Origin: CAKZNE01 sp002695025
GTDB lineage: Bacteria > Bacteroidota > Bacteroidia > Flavobacteriales > Schleiferiaceae
Assembly: GCA_913043285.1 (NCBI GenBank)
Contig: CAJWML010000014.1
Span: 49,979-113,978, forward strand
Direction of reading: 5' to 3'
Length of the DNA: 64,000 nucleotides
Shown: positions 17,074 through 25,719 of the stretch, in pieces
Layout of the letters: each line of letters opens with the position of its first letter
How positions within the stretch are numbered: the stretch's first letter is position 1
Made by a program: the position numbers and the translations under genes
The notes under the pieces: model-generated
What the model was told of the DNA's origin: nothing
What the model saw: only the letters and a program-made list of their open reading frames with translations
The model's database searches: none

Positions 17074-17846
17074 TACCTGGAGATAATAAACCTGCCGGAA
17101 CGGCTGTCTGTACCGTTCTTTACAGTGTAAAGATAAATTCCTGGTGACAATCTACTTAGATCCAGTTTAACCTTATTTTCCACACCTGCTGATTTGTAAG
17201 TACGTGCAAAAACGGTATTTCCGATCACGTTGGTCACTTTAACTTCGGTATCTCCGTTGTGAGCCGCAGTGTAGGATAAATAGCCAATATCAGATGCAGG
17301 GTTGGGGTAAAAACGTGCTTGGAAAGCTTGCGTAGTTGACGCTTTATCCAGACCTATCGTCCCATCCACTACCAAATAAATGTTACGTAGAGTATCATTG
17401 GTAGTAATGGTATTTCCACCGTTAGAGAATTTAAGTTCTACAGCTACCAGTAATTGCAGTGAATCCGGGTTGGAGCCGGGCATACCCTGTAAGCGTGTAC
17501 ATCCGTGTGTGCCACCGTCAAAACGGCAATTGGAAGGATTGCAACTAGGGGCAAGAGTACCGGGAAGATTCAGCACGGAAACCAGTTTAATATAGTCAAC
17601 CGTTGCGTTAAGCCCACTTACGGAAGTGTCCTGAGGTACCCTGAACTGCAGGGTCTCATCATAATTTACACCTACCGCTGCATGAGGCAGAACAATAATA
17701 GATTCACCGCCTACATTATGGGTAACACTTCCCGCGGGTGGGAATAAAATATCAGGGCCGGTAAGGGTATTATCCGGAACACATTGTGCACCGGCCTGTA
17801 TACCAAGAACAATCGATAAAAAAAGGAAGTATAGTGTTTTATTCAT
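17073..17846 (-). CDS. Secreted protein with T9SS type A sorting domain
   Basis: A 257-residue protein with a signal peptide (GIQAGAQ, about residue 20). A cysteine-containing N-terminal region resembles short Bacteroidota extracellular proteins with no known function. A C-terminal sorting domain of about 75 residues starts ARFYPNPASDIGYLSY and ends LSPGIYLYTVKNG. It is exported by type IX secretion. The body has four or five cysteines (CNPSNCRF, HGCTRL), which could form disulfides. It is coupled to rnz by stop-start overlap. Confidence 0.85.
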   Translation of the reverse strand: MNKTLYFLFLSIVLGIQAGAQCVPDNTLTGPDILFPPAGSVTHNVGGESIIVLPHAAVGVNYDETLQFRVPQDTSVSGLNATVDYIKLVSVLNLPGTLAPSCNPSNCRFDGGTHGCTRLQGMPGSNPDSLQLLVAVELKFSNGGNTITTNDTLRNIYLVVDGTIGLDKASTTQAFQARFYPNPASDIGYLSYTAAHNGDTEVKVTNVIGNTVFARTYKSAGVENKVKLDLSRLSPGIYLYTVKNGTDSRSGRFIISR

Positions 17847-17916
17847 ATCTGTTTTAGTAAGCGGTTAAGATAACTACTTTTTTAAACATACGAAATGCCA
17901 TCTTGTTTAGTGCCAA

Positions 17917-18870
17917 TTAGGCTTGTTGGGCAGGTTGGAAGTTCATTTCCTTCTTGGAGGCCAGTAAATAAAGCACAGCCATCCGCACGGCTACACCGTT
18001 TTCCACCTGGTTCAGGATGATGGACTGATCGCTATCTGCTACTTCGCTGCTGATCTCCACACCACGGTTGATAGGGCCAGGGTGCATGATGGTGATCGGC
18101 TTGCTGAGGCGGTTTAATAATGACATGGTAAGTCCGAACTGTTGCACGTATTCCCGGGTGCTGGGGAAGTACTGGATATCCTGACGCTCATGCTGCACAC
18201 GTAGCATATTGGCAATATCACACCACTCCAGGGTTCCCATTAGGTTATAGCTCACTTCCACACCAAGGGACTGAATATGTTTGGGCATCAGTGTTGCTGG
18301 GCCGCATACCCTCACTTCGGCACCTAACTTTTTCAGGCAGAAAATATTGGATAATGCCACCCTTGAATGGAGGATATCTCCTACGATGGCAATCTTTTTA
18401 CCTTTTACATCGCCATACCTCTCCCTTATACTATAAGCATCCAGCAAGGCCTGGGTGGGATGTTCATGAGCCCCGTCACCAGCGTTGATGATGATACTAT
18501 TTACATTTTGCGAAAGGAATATAGCCGCTCCGGGTTGGGCATGTCGCATCACCACCATGTCTACCTTCATAGACAGGATGTTATTCACGGTGTCCACCAG
18601 TGTTTCTCCCTTCTTTACGGAAGAGGAGGCTGCGGAGAAGTTGATCACATCTGCAGAAAGCCTTTTTTCCGCCAGTTCAAACGACAGCCTAGTACGGGTA
18701 CTGTTTTCAAAAAACAGGTTAGCAATGGTGATATCCCGTAGCGAAGGAACCTTACGGATGGGTCGATTTAGAACTTCCTTGAATTGGTCAGCCGTATTAA
18801 ATATGAGTTCAATGTCATCCCGGTTCAGGTATTTGATGCCTAATAAATGATTAACACTTAACTCACTCAT
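17917..18870 (-). CDS. pyrB: Aspartate carbamoyltransferase catalytic subunit
   Basis: A 317-residue enzyme joining carbamoyl phosphate and aspartate in pyrimidine synthesis. The carbamoyl phosphate motif STRTR is at residues 57-61, HPTQALLDAYSIRERYG is in the middle, and HPGPINRGVEI near residue 270 belongs to the aspartate domain. It follows pyrR with an 8-nt overlap. No pyrI regulatory subunit is adjacent, so it is probably of the unregulated trimer type. Confidence 0.96.
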   Translation of the reverse strand: MSELSVNHLLGIKYLNRDDIELIFNTADQFKEVLNRPIRKVPSLRDITIANLFFENSTRTRLSFELAEKRLSADVINFSAASSSVKKGETLVDTVNNILSMKVDMVVMRHAQPGAAIFLSQNVNSIIINAGDGAHEHPTQALLDAYSIRERYGDVKGKKIAIVGDILHSRVALSNIFCLKKLGAEVRVCGPATLMPKHIQSLGVEVSYNLMGTLEWCDIANMLRVQHERQDIQYFPSTREYVQQFGLTMSLLNRLSKPITIMHPGPINRGVEISSEVADSDQSIILNQVENGVAVRMAVLYLLASKKEMNFQPAQQA

Positions 18871-19408
18871 TTTCTGATCTTATCAGGTAAACAATATTCT
18901 GTCCTTCTTCCTCTTTCCATTTTACCAGTACTTTTTCACTGGCAATGGAGTCCACCCGTTTGCCGGTATAATCGGGTTGTATGGGCAATTCACGTGAAAA
19001 TCTGCGGTCGATCAATACCAGCAATTCAATTTCCTTCGGTCGTCCGAAGGAATGAATAGCGTCTAGCGCGGCTCTTACACTGCGGCCGGTAAATAGTACA
19101 TCGTCCACAAAAACAACTCTCTTGTTTTCAAGCAGTACTTCTATCCTGGTGCGATTGGGTTCCAGTGGTGAGTTTCTCCTGCGGAAATCATCCCGGTAAA
19201 AAGTGATGTCCAGGGCTCCGTGCTGAATGTTCTCAACTCCCTGTTCCTGAAGAAGTCGTATAAGGCGATTCACCACGGGTAAGCCCCGGGGTTGCAATCC
19301 TATCAGAACGGTTTCGGAAAAGTCGCCATGATTTTCAGCAAGCTGGCACGCCAGGCGGTTTAGGATTATGGAAATCTGCTCTTCGCTTAGAAGCTCTTTC
19401 TTAATCAT
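18863..19408 (-). CDS. pyrR: PyrR, uracil phosphoribosyltransferase / pyrimidine regulator
   Basis: A 181-residue type I phosphoribosyltransferase. The PRPP-binding motif VVFVDDVLFTGRSVRAAL is at about residues 91-108, and LIGLQPRGLPV is in the N-terminal half. PyrR enzymes make UMP from uracil and in Firmicutes bind pyr mRNA. I start it at the ATG at 19408 because an in-frame ATG at 19426 lies inside the likely -7 promoter box (19424-19431). With a transcription start near 19417 the leader would be too short for an attenuator. Confidence 0.93.
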   Translation of the reverse strand: MIKKELLSEEQISIILNRLACQLAENHGDFSETVLIGLQPRGLPVVNRLIRLLQEQGVENIQHGALDITFYRDDFRRRNSPLEPNRTRIEVLLENKRVVFVDDVLFTGRSVRAALDAIHSFGRPKEIELLVLIDRRFSRELPIQPDYTGKRVDSIASEKVLVKWKEEEGQNIVYLIRSENE

Positions 19409-19423
19409 GGTTGAAGAATTGCA

Positions 19424-19431
19424 CAAAAGTA
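19424..19431 (-). promoter_or_regulatory. -7 box of the pyrR-pyrB unit
   Basis: TACTTTTG on the minus strand fits TAnnTTTG and lies 16 bp before the chosen pyrR ATG. It is between the end of mpl and pyrR. No -33 TTG is evident. Confidence 0.5.
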
Positions 19432-19436
19432 ATGTT

Positions 19437-20798
19437 TCAATTGCTAATTCCCATTAATTCTTCCTTCCAATTGATACCGTCAAAACTACCGGAGCTCATG
19501 ATCAGTACGGCACATTTATCCTGAGTACGTTCTTTGAGTGCGGCAAGTAATGAGGCATTGTTGTTGAATACCTCCAGATGTGTGGGGCGTCCAAATGCCT
19601 TATAGACAGCGGCATCGCTGAGTGCCGGTAATTTTTTGTGTTCTACTACAGCAGGGTTAAAGTAAACCATAGCTTCACCGGCTGCGTCCAGGCTCCCCTG
19701 GTATTGGTCTATAAATTTTATGTTGAGGCTGCTGAAGGTGTGTAATTCCAGGCAGGCTATGAGTTTATAGTCCGGATAGCCCTCCTTAACGGCTTGCACG
19801 GTAGCTTTTACTTTTGAAGGGGCATGAGCAAAATCCCGGAACGCAATCATTTGGTTGGTAGAGAAAATGGTTTCCAGCCTGTGGCTGGCACCCTTGAATG
19901 ACCCGATAGCTTCGTAGAACTCTTCATCGCTAACACCCATCTGGTTGCAGATCCAGCGCGCACCTTCCAGATTATTCATATTGTGCCTTCCGAATATCTC
20001 AAGCGGTACTTCGCCCATTTCGGTATGCAGTATTGTACGGTTGTCCTGCACGGAATAATCGGGCAGGGAATAGGCAAACTTCTTTACCTCGTTGGAGGCG
20101 CGCTCTACCACCTTCACCACTTCCGGGTCGGTTTCGTTGTAGATCACCACACCTCCGGGCTCAATCACCTCCAGCAACTTATCAAATTGTTCCAGGTAGC
20201 TTTCATAGGTAGGAAAAACGTTTACATGATCCCATGCAATACCGGAGAGCAGGGTAATATTGGGTTTGTAATGAATAAACTTGGGTCTCAGATCAATGGG
20301 TGAGGAGAGGTATTCATCGCCTTCCAGTAACATAAACTCATTGTTATGCGTGAGTTTCACCATAGTCTCAAAGCCCTCCAGTTGCGCACCTACCATAAAG
20401 TCACAATCGCGTTGGTGAAAATGCAATACGTGCAATATCATAGCGGTAATGCTGGTTTTGCCGTGGCTGCCGGCAATAACCACCCGTGTTTTATCCTTGC
20501 TTTGTTCATAAAGGAACTCCGGGTAAGAAACCACTTTAAGGCCCATTTCCCGGGCTTTGATCAATTCAGGGTTATCCTTGCGGGCGTGCATGCCCAGGAT
20601 CACAAAGTCCAGATCCTTACTCAGAATATCCGGATTCCAGCCTGAGTGAGAGGGAAGCAAACCATGCTTAGCCAAACGTCCTCTGGAGGGTTCAAATATC
20701 TCATCATCACTTCCTGATACTTCGTAACCCTTTAGATGGAGGGCTATGGCCAGGTTGTGCATGGCACTACCACCAATAGCAATAAAATGTACTTTCAT
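19437..20798 (-). CDS. mpl: UDP-N-acetylmuramate:L-alanyl-gamma-D-glutamyl-meso-DAP ligase, Mpl
   Basis: A 453-residue Mur ligase for peptidoglycan recycling. It attaches recovered murein tripeptide to UDP-MurNAc with ATP. The N-terminal Rossmann domain has HFIAIGGSAMHNLA, the P-loop GSHGKT is at residues 110-115, and LLEGDEY and GRHNMNN are further Mur motifs. Mpl is preferred over MurC because of the start KVHFIAIGGSAMHN and the absence of a dcw-cluster context. Genes of the neighbouring pyr unit are co-directional but likely have their own promoter. Confidence 0.9.
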   Translation of the reverse strand: MKVHFIAIGGSAMHNLAIALHLKGYEVSGSDDEIFEPSRGRLAKHGLLPSHSGWNPDILSKDLDFVILGMHARKDNPELIKAREMGLKVVSYPEFLYEQSKDKTRVVIAGSHGKTSITAMILHVLHFHQRDCDFMVGAQLEGFETMVKLTHNNEFMLLEGDEYLSSPIDLRPKFIHYKPNITLLSGIAWDHVNVFPTYESYLEQFDKLLEVIEPGGVVIYNETDPEVVKVVERASNEVKKFAYSLPDYSVQDNRTILHTEMGEVPLEIFGRHNMNNLEGARWICNQMGVSDEEFYEAIGSFKGASHRLETIFSTNQMIAFRDFAHAPSKVKATVQAVKEGYPDYKLIACLELHTFSSLNIKFIDQYQGSLDAAGEAMVYFNPAVVEHKKLPALSDAAVYKAFGRPTHLEVFNNNASLLAALKERTQDKCAVLIMSSGSFDGINWKEELMGISN

Positions 20799-20816
20799 GA
20801 AATGTGCTTAGCAGCG

Positions 20817-20824
20817 CAAATCTA
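20817..20824 (-). promoter_or_regulatory. -7 box of mpl
   Basis: TAGATTTG on the minus strand matches TAnnTTTG and is 19 bp before the mpl ATG. Confidence 0.45.
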
Positions 20825-20872
20825 AGAAAAGCTGAACGCAGAAATAAGGCTTTCAGCGAGCCAATTGAAGCT

Positions 20873-21631
20873 TTAGAATAAACCTACTGCCAGGGAGTCC
20901 ATCATCATTTCCGCAATTTCATAATCCACCGGATCTGAAATGTCAGAAATTACCGTAGGCTTGGCTACAATGTCAAAGTCATTGAAGATGGGTTCAATAT
21001 CCACATTAAGGATCAGGTTAACCTCTGATGAACTGGACAGTGAGAAGTTAAGCTTATCGCTTCGGTACTTCTTAGAAATAAAGTAGCCGCCAATATTATA
21101 CTCAAACGGAATATTACCTGCGGTATCCAGTGGGTCTGCAGGATCAATGGCCCGTCCTTTTATAACAAGGGCGTTGTACCCAAAACCATCATTTCGGATA
21201 AGATCCGCATCGGTAAGTGCATCACCACGTGGGTTAGTAGGGCGGTTTGCCCAGGCCACTGAGTCCAGGCCAATCTTAAAACCATAATGCCCTGAGTATC
21301 CTCCTGGCTCCAATATAGCTACAAACTTGGTTAAGGCATCAGTGCTGATGGCGTAATAGCCTGTATCCCAGAGAACGCTGTCGCGCTCCGGCTTATTGGT
21401 ATGGATAAAGTATAAGTTGTTCAGCAGAAATTTTATATCAGTAATGAAGAAGCGGTTACCCTTATTGTTTACCAGTACGCTGTCTTCATAAATACCTTTA
21501 TCACCGTACAGAAACGAAGTCTTTAATTGCAGGTTTTCCTCAGGAAGGGCAGGGTTGTCATTGGTGAGGTCTTTTTCCTTACAGGCTACGATGCTTATTA
21601 CTACAAAGGCCAGTAATGCTAATTTCTTCAT
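20873..21631 (-). CDS. MbnP-like lipoprotein
   Basis: A 252-residue lipoprotein with an SPII signal, lipobox VISIVAC. The body looks like the MbnP-like domain, a copper-linked family named from methanobactin gene clusters: FFITDIKFLLNNLYF, KIGLDSVAWANRPTNPRGDA and PFEYNIGGYF. Its usual partner is the di-heme peroxidase MbnH, which is not present within this window. I choose the ATG at 21631, since the in-frame ATG at 21673 would put 14 residues before the signal peptide. Copper binding is inferred from the family only. Confidence 0.72.
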   Translation of the reverse strand: MKKLALLAFVVISIVACKEKDLTNDNPALPEENLQLKTSFLYGDKGIYEDSVLVNNKGNRFFITDIKFLLNNLYFIHTNKPERDSVLWDTGYYAISTDALTKFVAILEPGGYSGHYGFKIGLDSVAWANRPTNPRGDALTDADLIRNDGFGYNALVIKGRAIDPADPLDTAGNIPFEYNIGGYFISKKYRSDKLNFSLSSSSEVNLILNVDIEPIFNDFDIVAKPTVISDISDPVDYEIAEMMMDSLAVGLF

Positions 21632-21723
21632 GGGAATTTTTTTCAAATATAACGTCAGCAGGGAATAAGTCAAGTATTCACTTGTTTAGCCCTGATTTTA
21701 TTTATTTAACGAAGGACCAAGCC

Positions 21724-22497
21724 TCAGGGTTGGGGCTCGGAAGTTTTTTCCAGCTGTTTCATTACGTTGAACTCTTGGCTCTGCTCAATACTTTCCATGA
21801 TCTGTTCCAGTATTTTGGCTGATGGTTTGGAATAATCAATATCCAGTGGTTCCTTAAACTGTATAGAAAGTTTTACGCCCTTCTTTTTAAGGAAAAGGCC
21901 CTTTTTGTCAAAAGCCCTGCGGAAGCCATCCACCACCACCGGGATAACAATAGGCTTTTTCTCTTTAATGATATGGGCTGTACCTCTGCGCCCGGACACA
22001 TAGGGTTTGGTAGTTCCCTGTGGGAAGGTAATGACCCAGCCAGCGTTCATGGCCTTGTAAATCTTATTGATGTCACGCGGATCCACACCACGGTCTATTT
22101 CCTTTCCTGCTTCCCGCCAGCTGCGTTTTATGGATACGGAACCCACGTAGGCAAACAGTTTGGGCAATATACCCGCTTTCATGGTTTCCTTAGCTGCTAC
22201 AAAATATATATTGACCTTGGGGTTTAGCAGGTACCAGGGAAAATTGATACGGTCATACACCCCCCATTTGGCACAACAAAACACCTGGTACATTCCGGTT
22301 ACATCCGCAAAATAGGTTTGGTGGTTGCTTACAAAAAGAACATTATTACCGGGCAGTGTTTTAAGGATCTTACTTCCCTTGATCACGGTCTTATTTATAA
22401 TGTTAAACCGGTAGTAGGCAATAATCCCGATCACAAAGATCAGCATCCTTTTAATGAGCAGAGAATTGCCAAAAGCATCGAAGAAACGTATTTTCAT
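21724..22497 (-). CDS. Lysophospholipid acyltransferase (PlsC-like)
   Basis: A 257-residue membrane-bound acyltransferase of the 1-acyl-glycerol-3-phosphate acyltransferase family. The first block reads SNHQTYFADV (His59 and Asp65), one residue longer than the usual NHxxxxD spacing. The third block is FPQGTTKPY in place of FPEGTRS, with Gln for the usual Glu. Two N-terminal hydrophobic segments anchor it. The acceptor lipid is not known; it could act on lysophospholipids or on Bacteroidota aminolipids. Confidence 0.82.
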   Translation of the reverse strand: MKIRFFDAFGNSLLIKRMLIFVIGIIAYYRFNIINKTVIKGSKILKTLPGNNVLFVSNHQTYFADVTGMYQVFCCAKWGVYDRINFPWYLLNPKVNIYFVAAKETMKAGILPKLFAYVGSVSIKRSWREAGKEIDRGVDPRDINKIYKAMNAGWVITFPQGTTKPYVSGRRGTAHIIKEKKPIVIPVVVDGFRRAFDKKGLFLKKKGVKLSIQFKEPLDIDYSKPSAKILEQIMESIEQSQEFNVMKQLEKTSEPQP

Positions 22498-22526
22498 AGA
22501 GTGCTGTATCCCCGGCCAAATATAAG

Positions 22527-23171
22527 TTAATTCAGATTGGGAGCCCGCTGCGTGAACATGGCCCGTAGCTCACTGATCATCATAGCCGTGGCTCCCCAGA
22601 TAATGTGCCCGTTAATGTTAAAAGCCGGAACTTTAAGTTTAAAGCCACGGGCATCAACTATGGTTTGCTTAAGGCTTTCACCCGGGAGAAAGAGATTGAA
22701 ATCCAGGCTCAGGATCTCTGCCACCTCACTTTCCTGTGGGAAAAATTCGGGCTTCTGATCCAGTATACCCACAAAAGGATACACAAAAAAGTTACTGGGC
22801 GGAATATACAGGGCTGTGAGAGAACCTAATAGGGTTATATCACCAGCCTTTACACCTATTTCCTCATGGGTTTCACGCAGGGCAGTATCCATAAAGCTTT
22901 CGTCTTCCGGTTCGCGCCTGCCCCCCGGAAAGCTGATTTGCCCGGAATGCACACCCGGATACTCCACACGTCTGGTAAGGATAAGGTGCGGGCGGTTTTG
23001 CATGGGAAAAAAAAGGGCGGCCGTAGCCGCCTGTTTTACTTTTTCCTGGTCTATCCTTTTCAGGTCCACCCTTTCCCGGCCGGCCGGGGTCATTTGGTAC
23101 TGTGCGTCCTGGCCGGGCAGCGGGCGGGTAAAGGCCTTTTCCAGTTCTTCCCTGAAATGGTTGAAATCCAA
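22527..23171 (-). CDS. Nudix hydrolase, CoA pyrophosphatase type
   Basis: A 214-residue Nudix protein. The Nudix box lies at about residues 83-107 (GGRREPEDESF...ALRETHEEIG), preceded by the SGQISFPGG stretch typical of CoA diphosphatases (NudL/PCD1). These cleave CoA and its esters to phosphopantetheine and 3',5'-ADP. It starts 3 bp after the DUF6263 gene ends, so the two are co-transcribed. Confidence 0.87.
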   Translation of the reverse strand: MDFNHFREELEKAFTRPLPGQDAQYQMTPAGRERVDLKRIDQEKVKQAATAALFFPMQNRPHLILTRRVEYPGVHSGQISFPGGRREPEDESFMDTALRETHEEIGVKAGDITLLGSLTALYIPPSNFFVYPFVGILDQKPEFFPQESEVAEILSLDFNLFLPGESLKQTIVDARGFKLKVPAFNINGHIIWGATAMMISELRAMFTQRAPNLN

Positions 23172-23174
23172 GGT

Positions 23175-24002
23175 TTACTTAGAGGTTTGCGTTATGGAAG
23201 TTACCATGAAAAATTCACCTTGTTGCGGATCAGAACCACTTACAGTTTGTGAAAGTGTACTGGAGATAATACGTCCGGTTTTCTTATCGAAAGTCATTTT
23301 ACCGCCCATTTTCAGGTTCATATCCTTTACTTCAGAAGCCTCAGCATCTTCCATTTTCAGATCTTCCTTTCCGGCTGAAGTAGAAATGATCACTTCATCA
23401 CGGGTAATCTCATCTACTTTGTAGTTCAGCGATAACTCAAAGGGGGCCATGCCGGAGCCTGAATTTTCTTCTTTCCAGGTATCATTTTTAGAGATCTCCT
23501 GTTTGGGCATTTTCATAAAAAGGTTATCAACAAAATCAGCCATGTTAATAGGTCCCTCAGCGGTTTCGGTTGGTTTTTCAACTACCTCACCCATGCTGTT
23601 TACTTTAAAGGTGATCTTTTTATTGAGTATGGGCTCAAATTGTTGAGCCACCATAGCTCCCATACCTTGAGATGTTTCAGGATCATTGGAATCGTAGAAT
23701 ATTTCCATTCCCTGGGCAGATTGCCTTGCGGTAAGACTGGTAATAGAGGCCTCGATGGTATGGATACCCTCAGCTGATTTGTCCATTACCTTATAGTTAA
23801 GAGAGGAAGTGGTTTCCATCTTAAAAGCTTCTTCCTGTAATGAGGCATCGGTAAAAGAAGTGATCTTCATATCAGTAACAATGGTGTGCTCAGCACCCTT
23901 GTCCAGGTTCAGCCGCAAAAGAGTTCCTTTAGGGGCAGTTTCTTCGGCCATAACCGCTGTAAAAGCAAACACACTCAGTATTGAAAACGCTATTTTCTTC
24001 AT
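23175..24002 (-). CDS. DUF6263-like secreted protein
   Basis: A 275-residue exported protein with a signal peptide (about 18 residues, ending FTAVMAEE). The mature part has regular beta strands around a LLRLNLDKGAEHTI start and a GKMTFDKKTGRIIS repeat unit near the C-terminus. I believe it belongs to the Bacteroidota family DUF6263, whose function is unknown. It diverges from oxyR with a 121-bp gap that holds promoter elements for the latter. Confidence 0.68.
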   Translation of the reverse strand: MKKIAFSILSVFAFTAVMAEETAPKGTLLRLNLDKGAEHTIVTDMKITSFTDASLQEEAFKMETTSSLNYKVMDKSAEGIHTIEASITSLTARQSAQGMEIFYDSNDPETSQGMGAMVAQQFEPILNKKITFKVNSMGEVVEKPTETAEGPINMADFVDNLFMKMPKQEISKNDTWKEENSGSGMAPFELSLNYKVDEITRDEVIISTSAGKEDLKMEDAEASEVKDMNLKMGGKMTFDKKTGRIISSTLSQTVSGSDPQQGEFFMVTSITQTSK

Positions 24003-24081
24003 TTTGAAATTTTAATTTTTGCGAAGTTAAGGATATAGCAGAATTTATTTAATGTTTAACCATTTAATTGATAAGGTTGAT

Positions 24082-24089
24082 TATATTTG
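24082..24089 (+). promoter_or_regulatory. -7 box of oxyR
   Basis: TATATTTG matches TAnnTTTG and lies 34 bp before the ATG. No TTG is found at the -33 position. Confidence 0.45.
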
Positions 24090-24123
24090 TAATCACGTTA
24101 GATAAAAGCTATAACTTAATATT

Positions 24124-25065
24124 ATGACCCTCACACAATTACAATATCTCATTGCTGTGGATAATCATCGCCACTTTGCCAAAGCTGCCGAAGCCAGCTT
24201 TGTAACCCAGCCTACCTTGAGTATGCAGATACAAAAACTGGAGGAGGAACTGGGCGTTTTGTTGTTTGACCGGAGTAAGCACCCTGTAAGACCTACTTCC
24301 ATTGGAGAGCGTATTATCAAGCAGGCCAGGAATGTGATCAATGAATCACATCGTATCCATGAAATCCTGCAGGAATCCAAAAATCAGTTGGAAGGACCGT
24401 TTAAATTAGGAGTAATTCCTACCGTTGCGCCTTCCCTGGTGCCGCGCTTTATCAGCAAGTTCCACCAGAAGTTTCCTAATATCCAGTTACAGATCCAGGA
24501 ATTGCGCACGGATAAGATTGTGGAAAAGTTGCGTATTGATGAACTGGATGCCGCCTTGCTGGCCACCCCTCTGGAAGAGAAGGGTATTATTGAAAGGCCT
24601 CTTTATTACGAGCCTTTTATGGCTTTTGTACCCGAGAACCATCGCTTGTCCAAAGAATCTTTTATTACCAATTCGGAACTGGATATCAATGATATACTAT
24701 TGCTTAATGAAGGACATTGCTTCCGTAACAGCATCCTCAATATTTGTAAGCAAAACTCTACTAACGAGCACAAACCTATAGAGCTGGAAAGCGGGAATTT
24801 TGAAACCCTCATTAAGCTTAGCAAGAAAGGATTCGGAATGACCCTGGTACCGTATTTACACGCTATTGACCTTCCCAAGGAAGACCAGAAGTATGTTAAG
24901 CCTATAGCGGATCCACGTCCTTCCAGGGAGATCAGCATTGTGTATACTCGTGCTGAGCTCAAGATCAAGGTTATTGAAGAACTAATGAAGATCATCAGGA
25001 AAACCGTTCCGGAAAAATTGCTGAATGAGCGCAATGAAGTGGTAAGTCCCTTGCGTTCAGCCTAA
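24124..25065 (+). CDS. oxyR: Hydrogen peroxide-sensing LysR-type regulator OxyR
   Basis: A 313-residue LysR family activator. The N-terminal winged helix has LTQLQYLIAVDNHRHFAKAA. Two cysteines at residues 199 and 208 (GHCFRNSILNIC) correspond in number and spacing to the peroxide-sensing Cys199-Cys208 pair of E. coli OxyR. These form a disulfide on oxidation and switch on genes for catalase, peroxiredoxins and iron storage. None of those targets lies beside it in this window. The gene diverges from the DUF6263 gene. Confidence 0.94.
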   Translation: MTLTQLQYLIAVDNHRHFAKAAEASFVTQPTLSMQIQKLEEELGVLLFDRSKHPVRPTSIGERIIKQARNVINESHRIHEILQESKNQLEGPFKLGVIPTVAPSLVPRFISKFHQKFPNIQLQIQELRTDKIVEKLRIDELDAALLATPLEEKGIIERPLYYEPFMAFVPENHRLSKESFITNSELDINDILLLNEGHCFRNSILNICKQNSTNEHKPIELESGNFETLIKLSKKGFGMTLVPYLHAIDLPKEDQKYVKPIADPRPSREISIVYTRAELKIKVIEELMKIIRKTVPEKLLNERNEVVSPLRSA

Positions 25066-25113
25066 AAAAAGTTTGAACCTGCGGCACGGTATTCCGTTTA
25101 TGAATTAAAGTAT

Positions 25114-25719
25114 ATGGAATATAAGGAGTCACATATAGCCCTGTTTCCGCTTAACATATTCCTTTTACCGGGAGACTATACCCAATTGTACATTTTTGAG
25201 GACCGTTATAAACAACTCATTAACGATTGTATCAAGGATAAAATGGCGTTTGGTATTGCTTTTTCCAATGCCATAAATGTGCAGAACCTGGGCAGCCTGG
25301 TAGAGGTAAGTGAAGTAATAGAGCGGCACCCGGGAGGAGAGATGGATATTATGGTCAAGGCCATCTCCGTATTTCAGCTTGAAAAGTTTTATATCCAGAA
25401 AGAAGGGAAGCTTTATCCTGAAGGAAAGGTACGTGAGCTGGAAGCCGTTCGTAATGTGAAGTTAGGGCATCAATTTCTGAGCAGGTTCAGGGAGTATCTC
25501 CTTAAGTATAAGATGTACAGTTCGGATGTGTTAGCCGGAATGGAGCCTCGCATTTTTGATGTTGCCAATGAAATGTACCTGGGAGACCAGGAAAAGGTGG
25601 AGTTGGTAGGCCTTGCCGATCCTGAAAAAATGGAAAACTATCTCAGGAATTATATTCGCTACCTGGAACTCTTACAAGTACAGGAAAAAAATGTCTTTCA
25701 AAATATTTATCTCAACTAG
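25114..25719 (+). CDS. Lon substrate-binding (Lon-N/PUA-like) domain protein
   Basis: A 201-residue protein consisting only of the N-terminal substrate-binding region of Lon protease. It starts IALFPLNIFLLPGDYTQLYIFEDRYKQL, the conserved opening of that domain, and lacks both AAA and protease domains. Its role is unknown. The last 29 bases overlap the start of the cyclophilin lipoprotein gene, so the two are in one transcript. Confidence 0.87.
   Translation: MEYKESHIALFPLNIFLLPGDYTQLYIFEDRYKQLINDCIKDKMAFGIAFSNAINVQNLGSLVEVSEVIERHPGGEMDIMVKAISVFQLEKFYIQKEGKLYPEGKVRELEAVRNVKLGHQFLSRFREYLLKYKMYSSDVLAGMEPRIFDVANEMYLGDQEKVELVGLADPEKMENYLRNYIRYLELLQVQEKNVFQNIYLN

Noticed and set aside
22816..23424. 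202-residue frame opposite the Nudix and DUF6263 genes
   Set aside because: Antisense to two genes with family motifs; serine/arginine-rich composition typical of a shadow frame.
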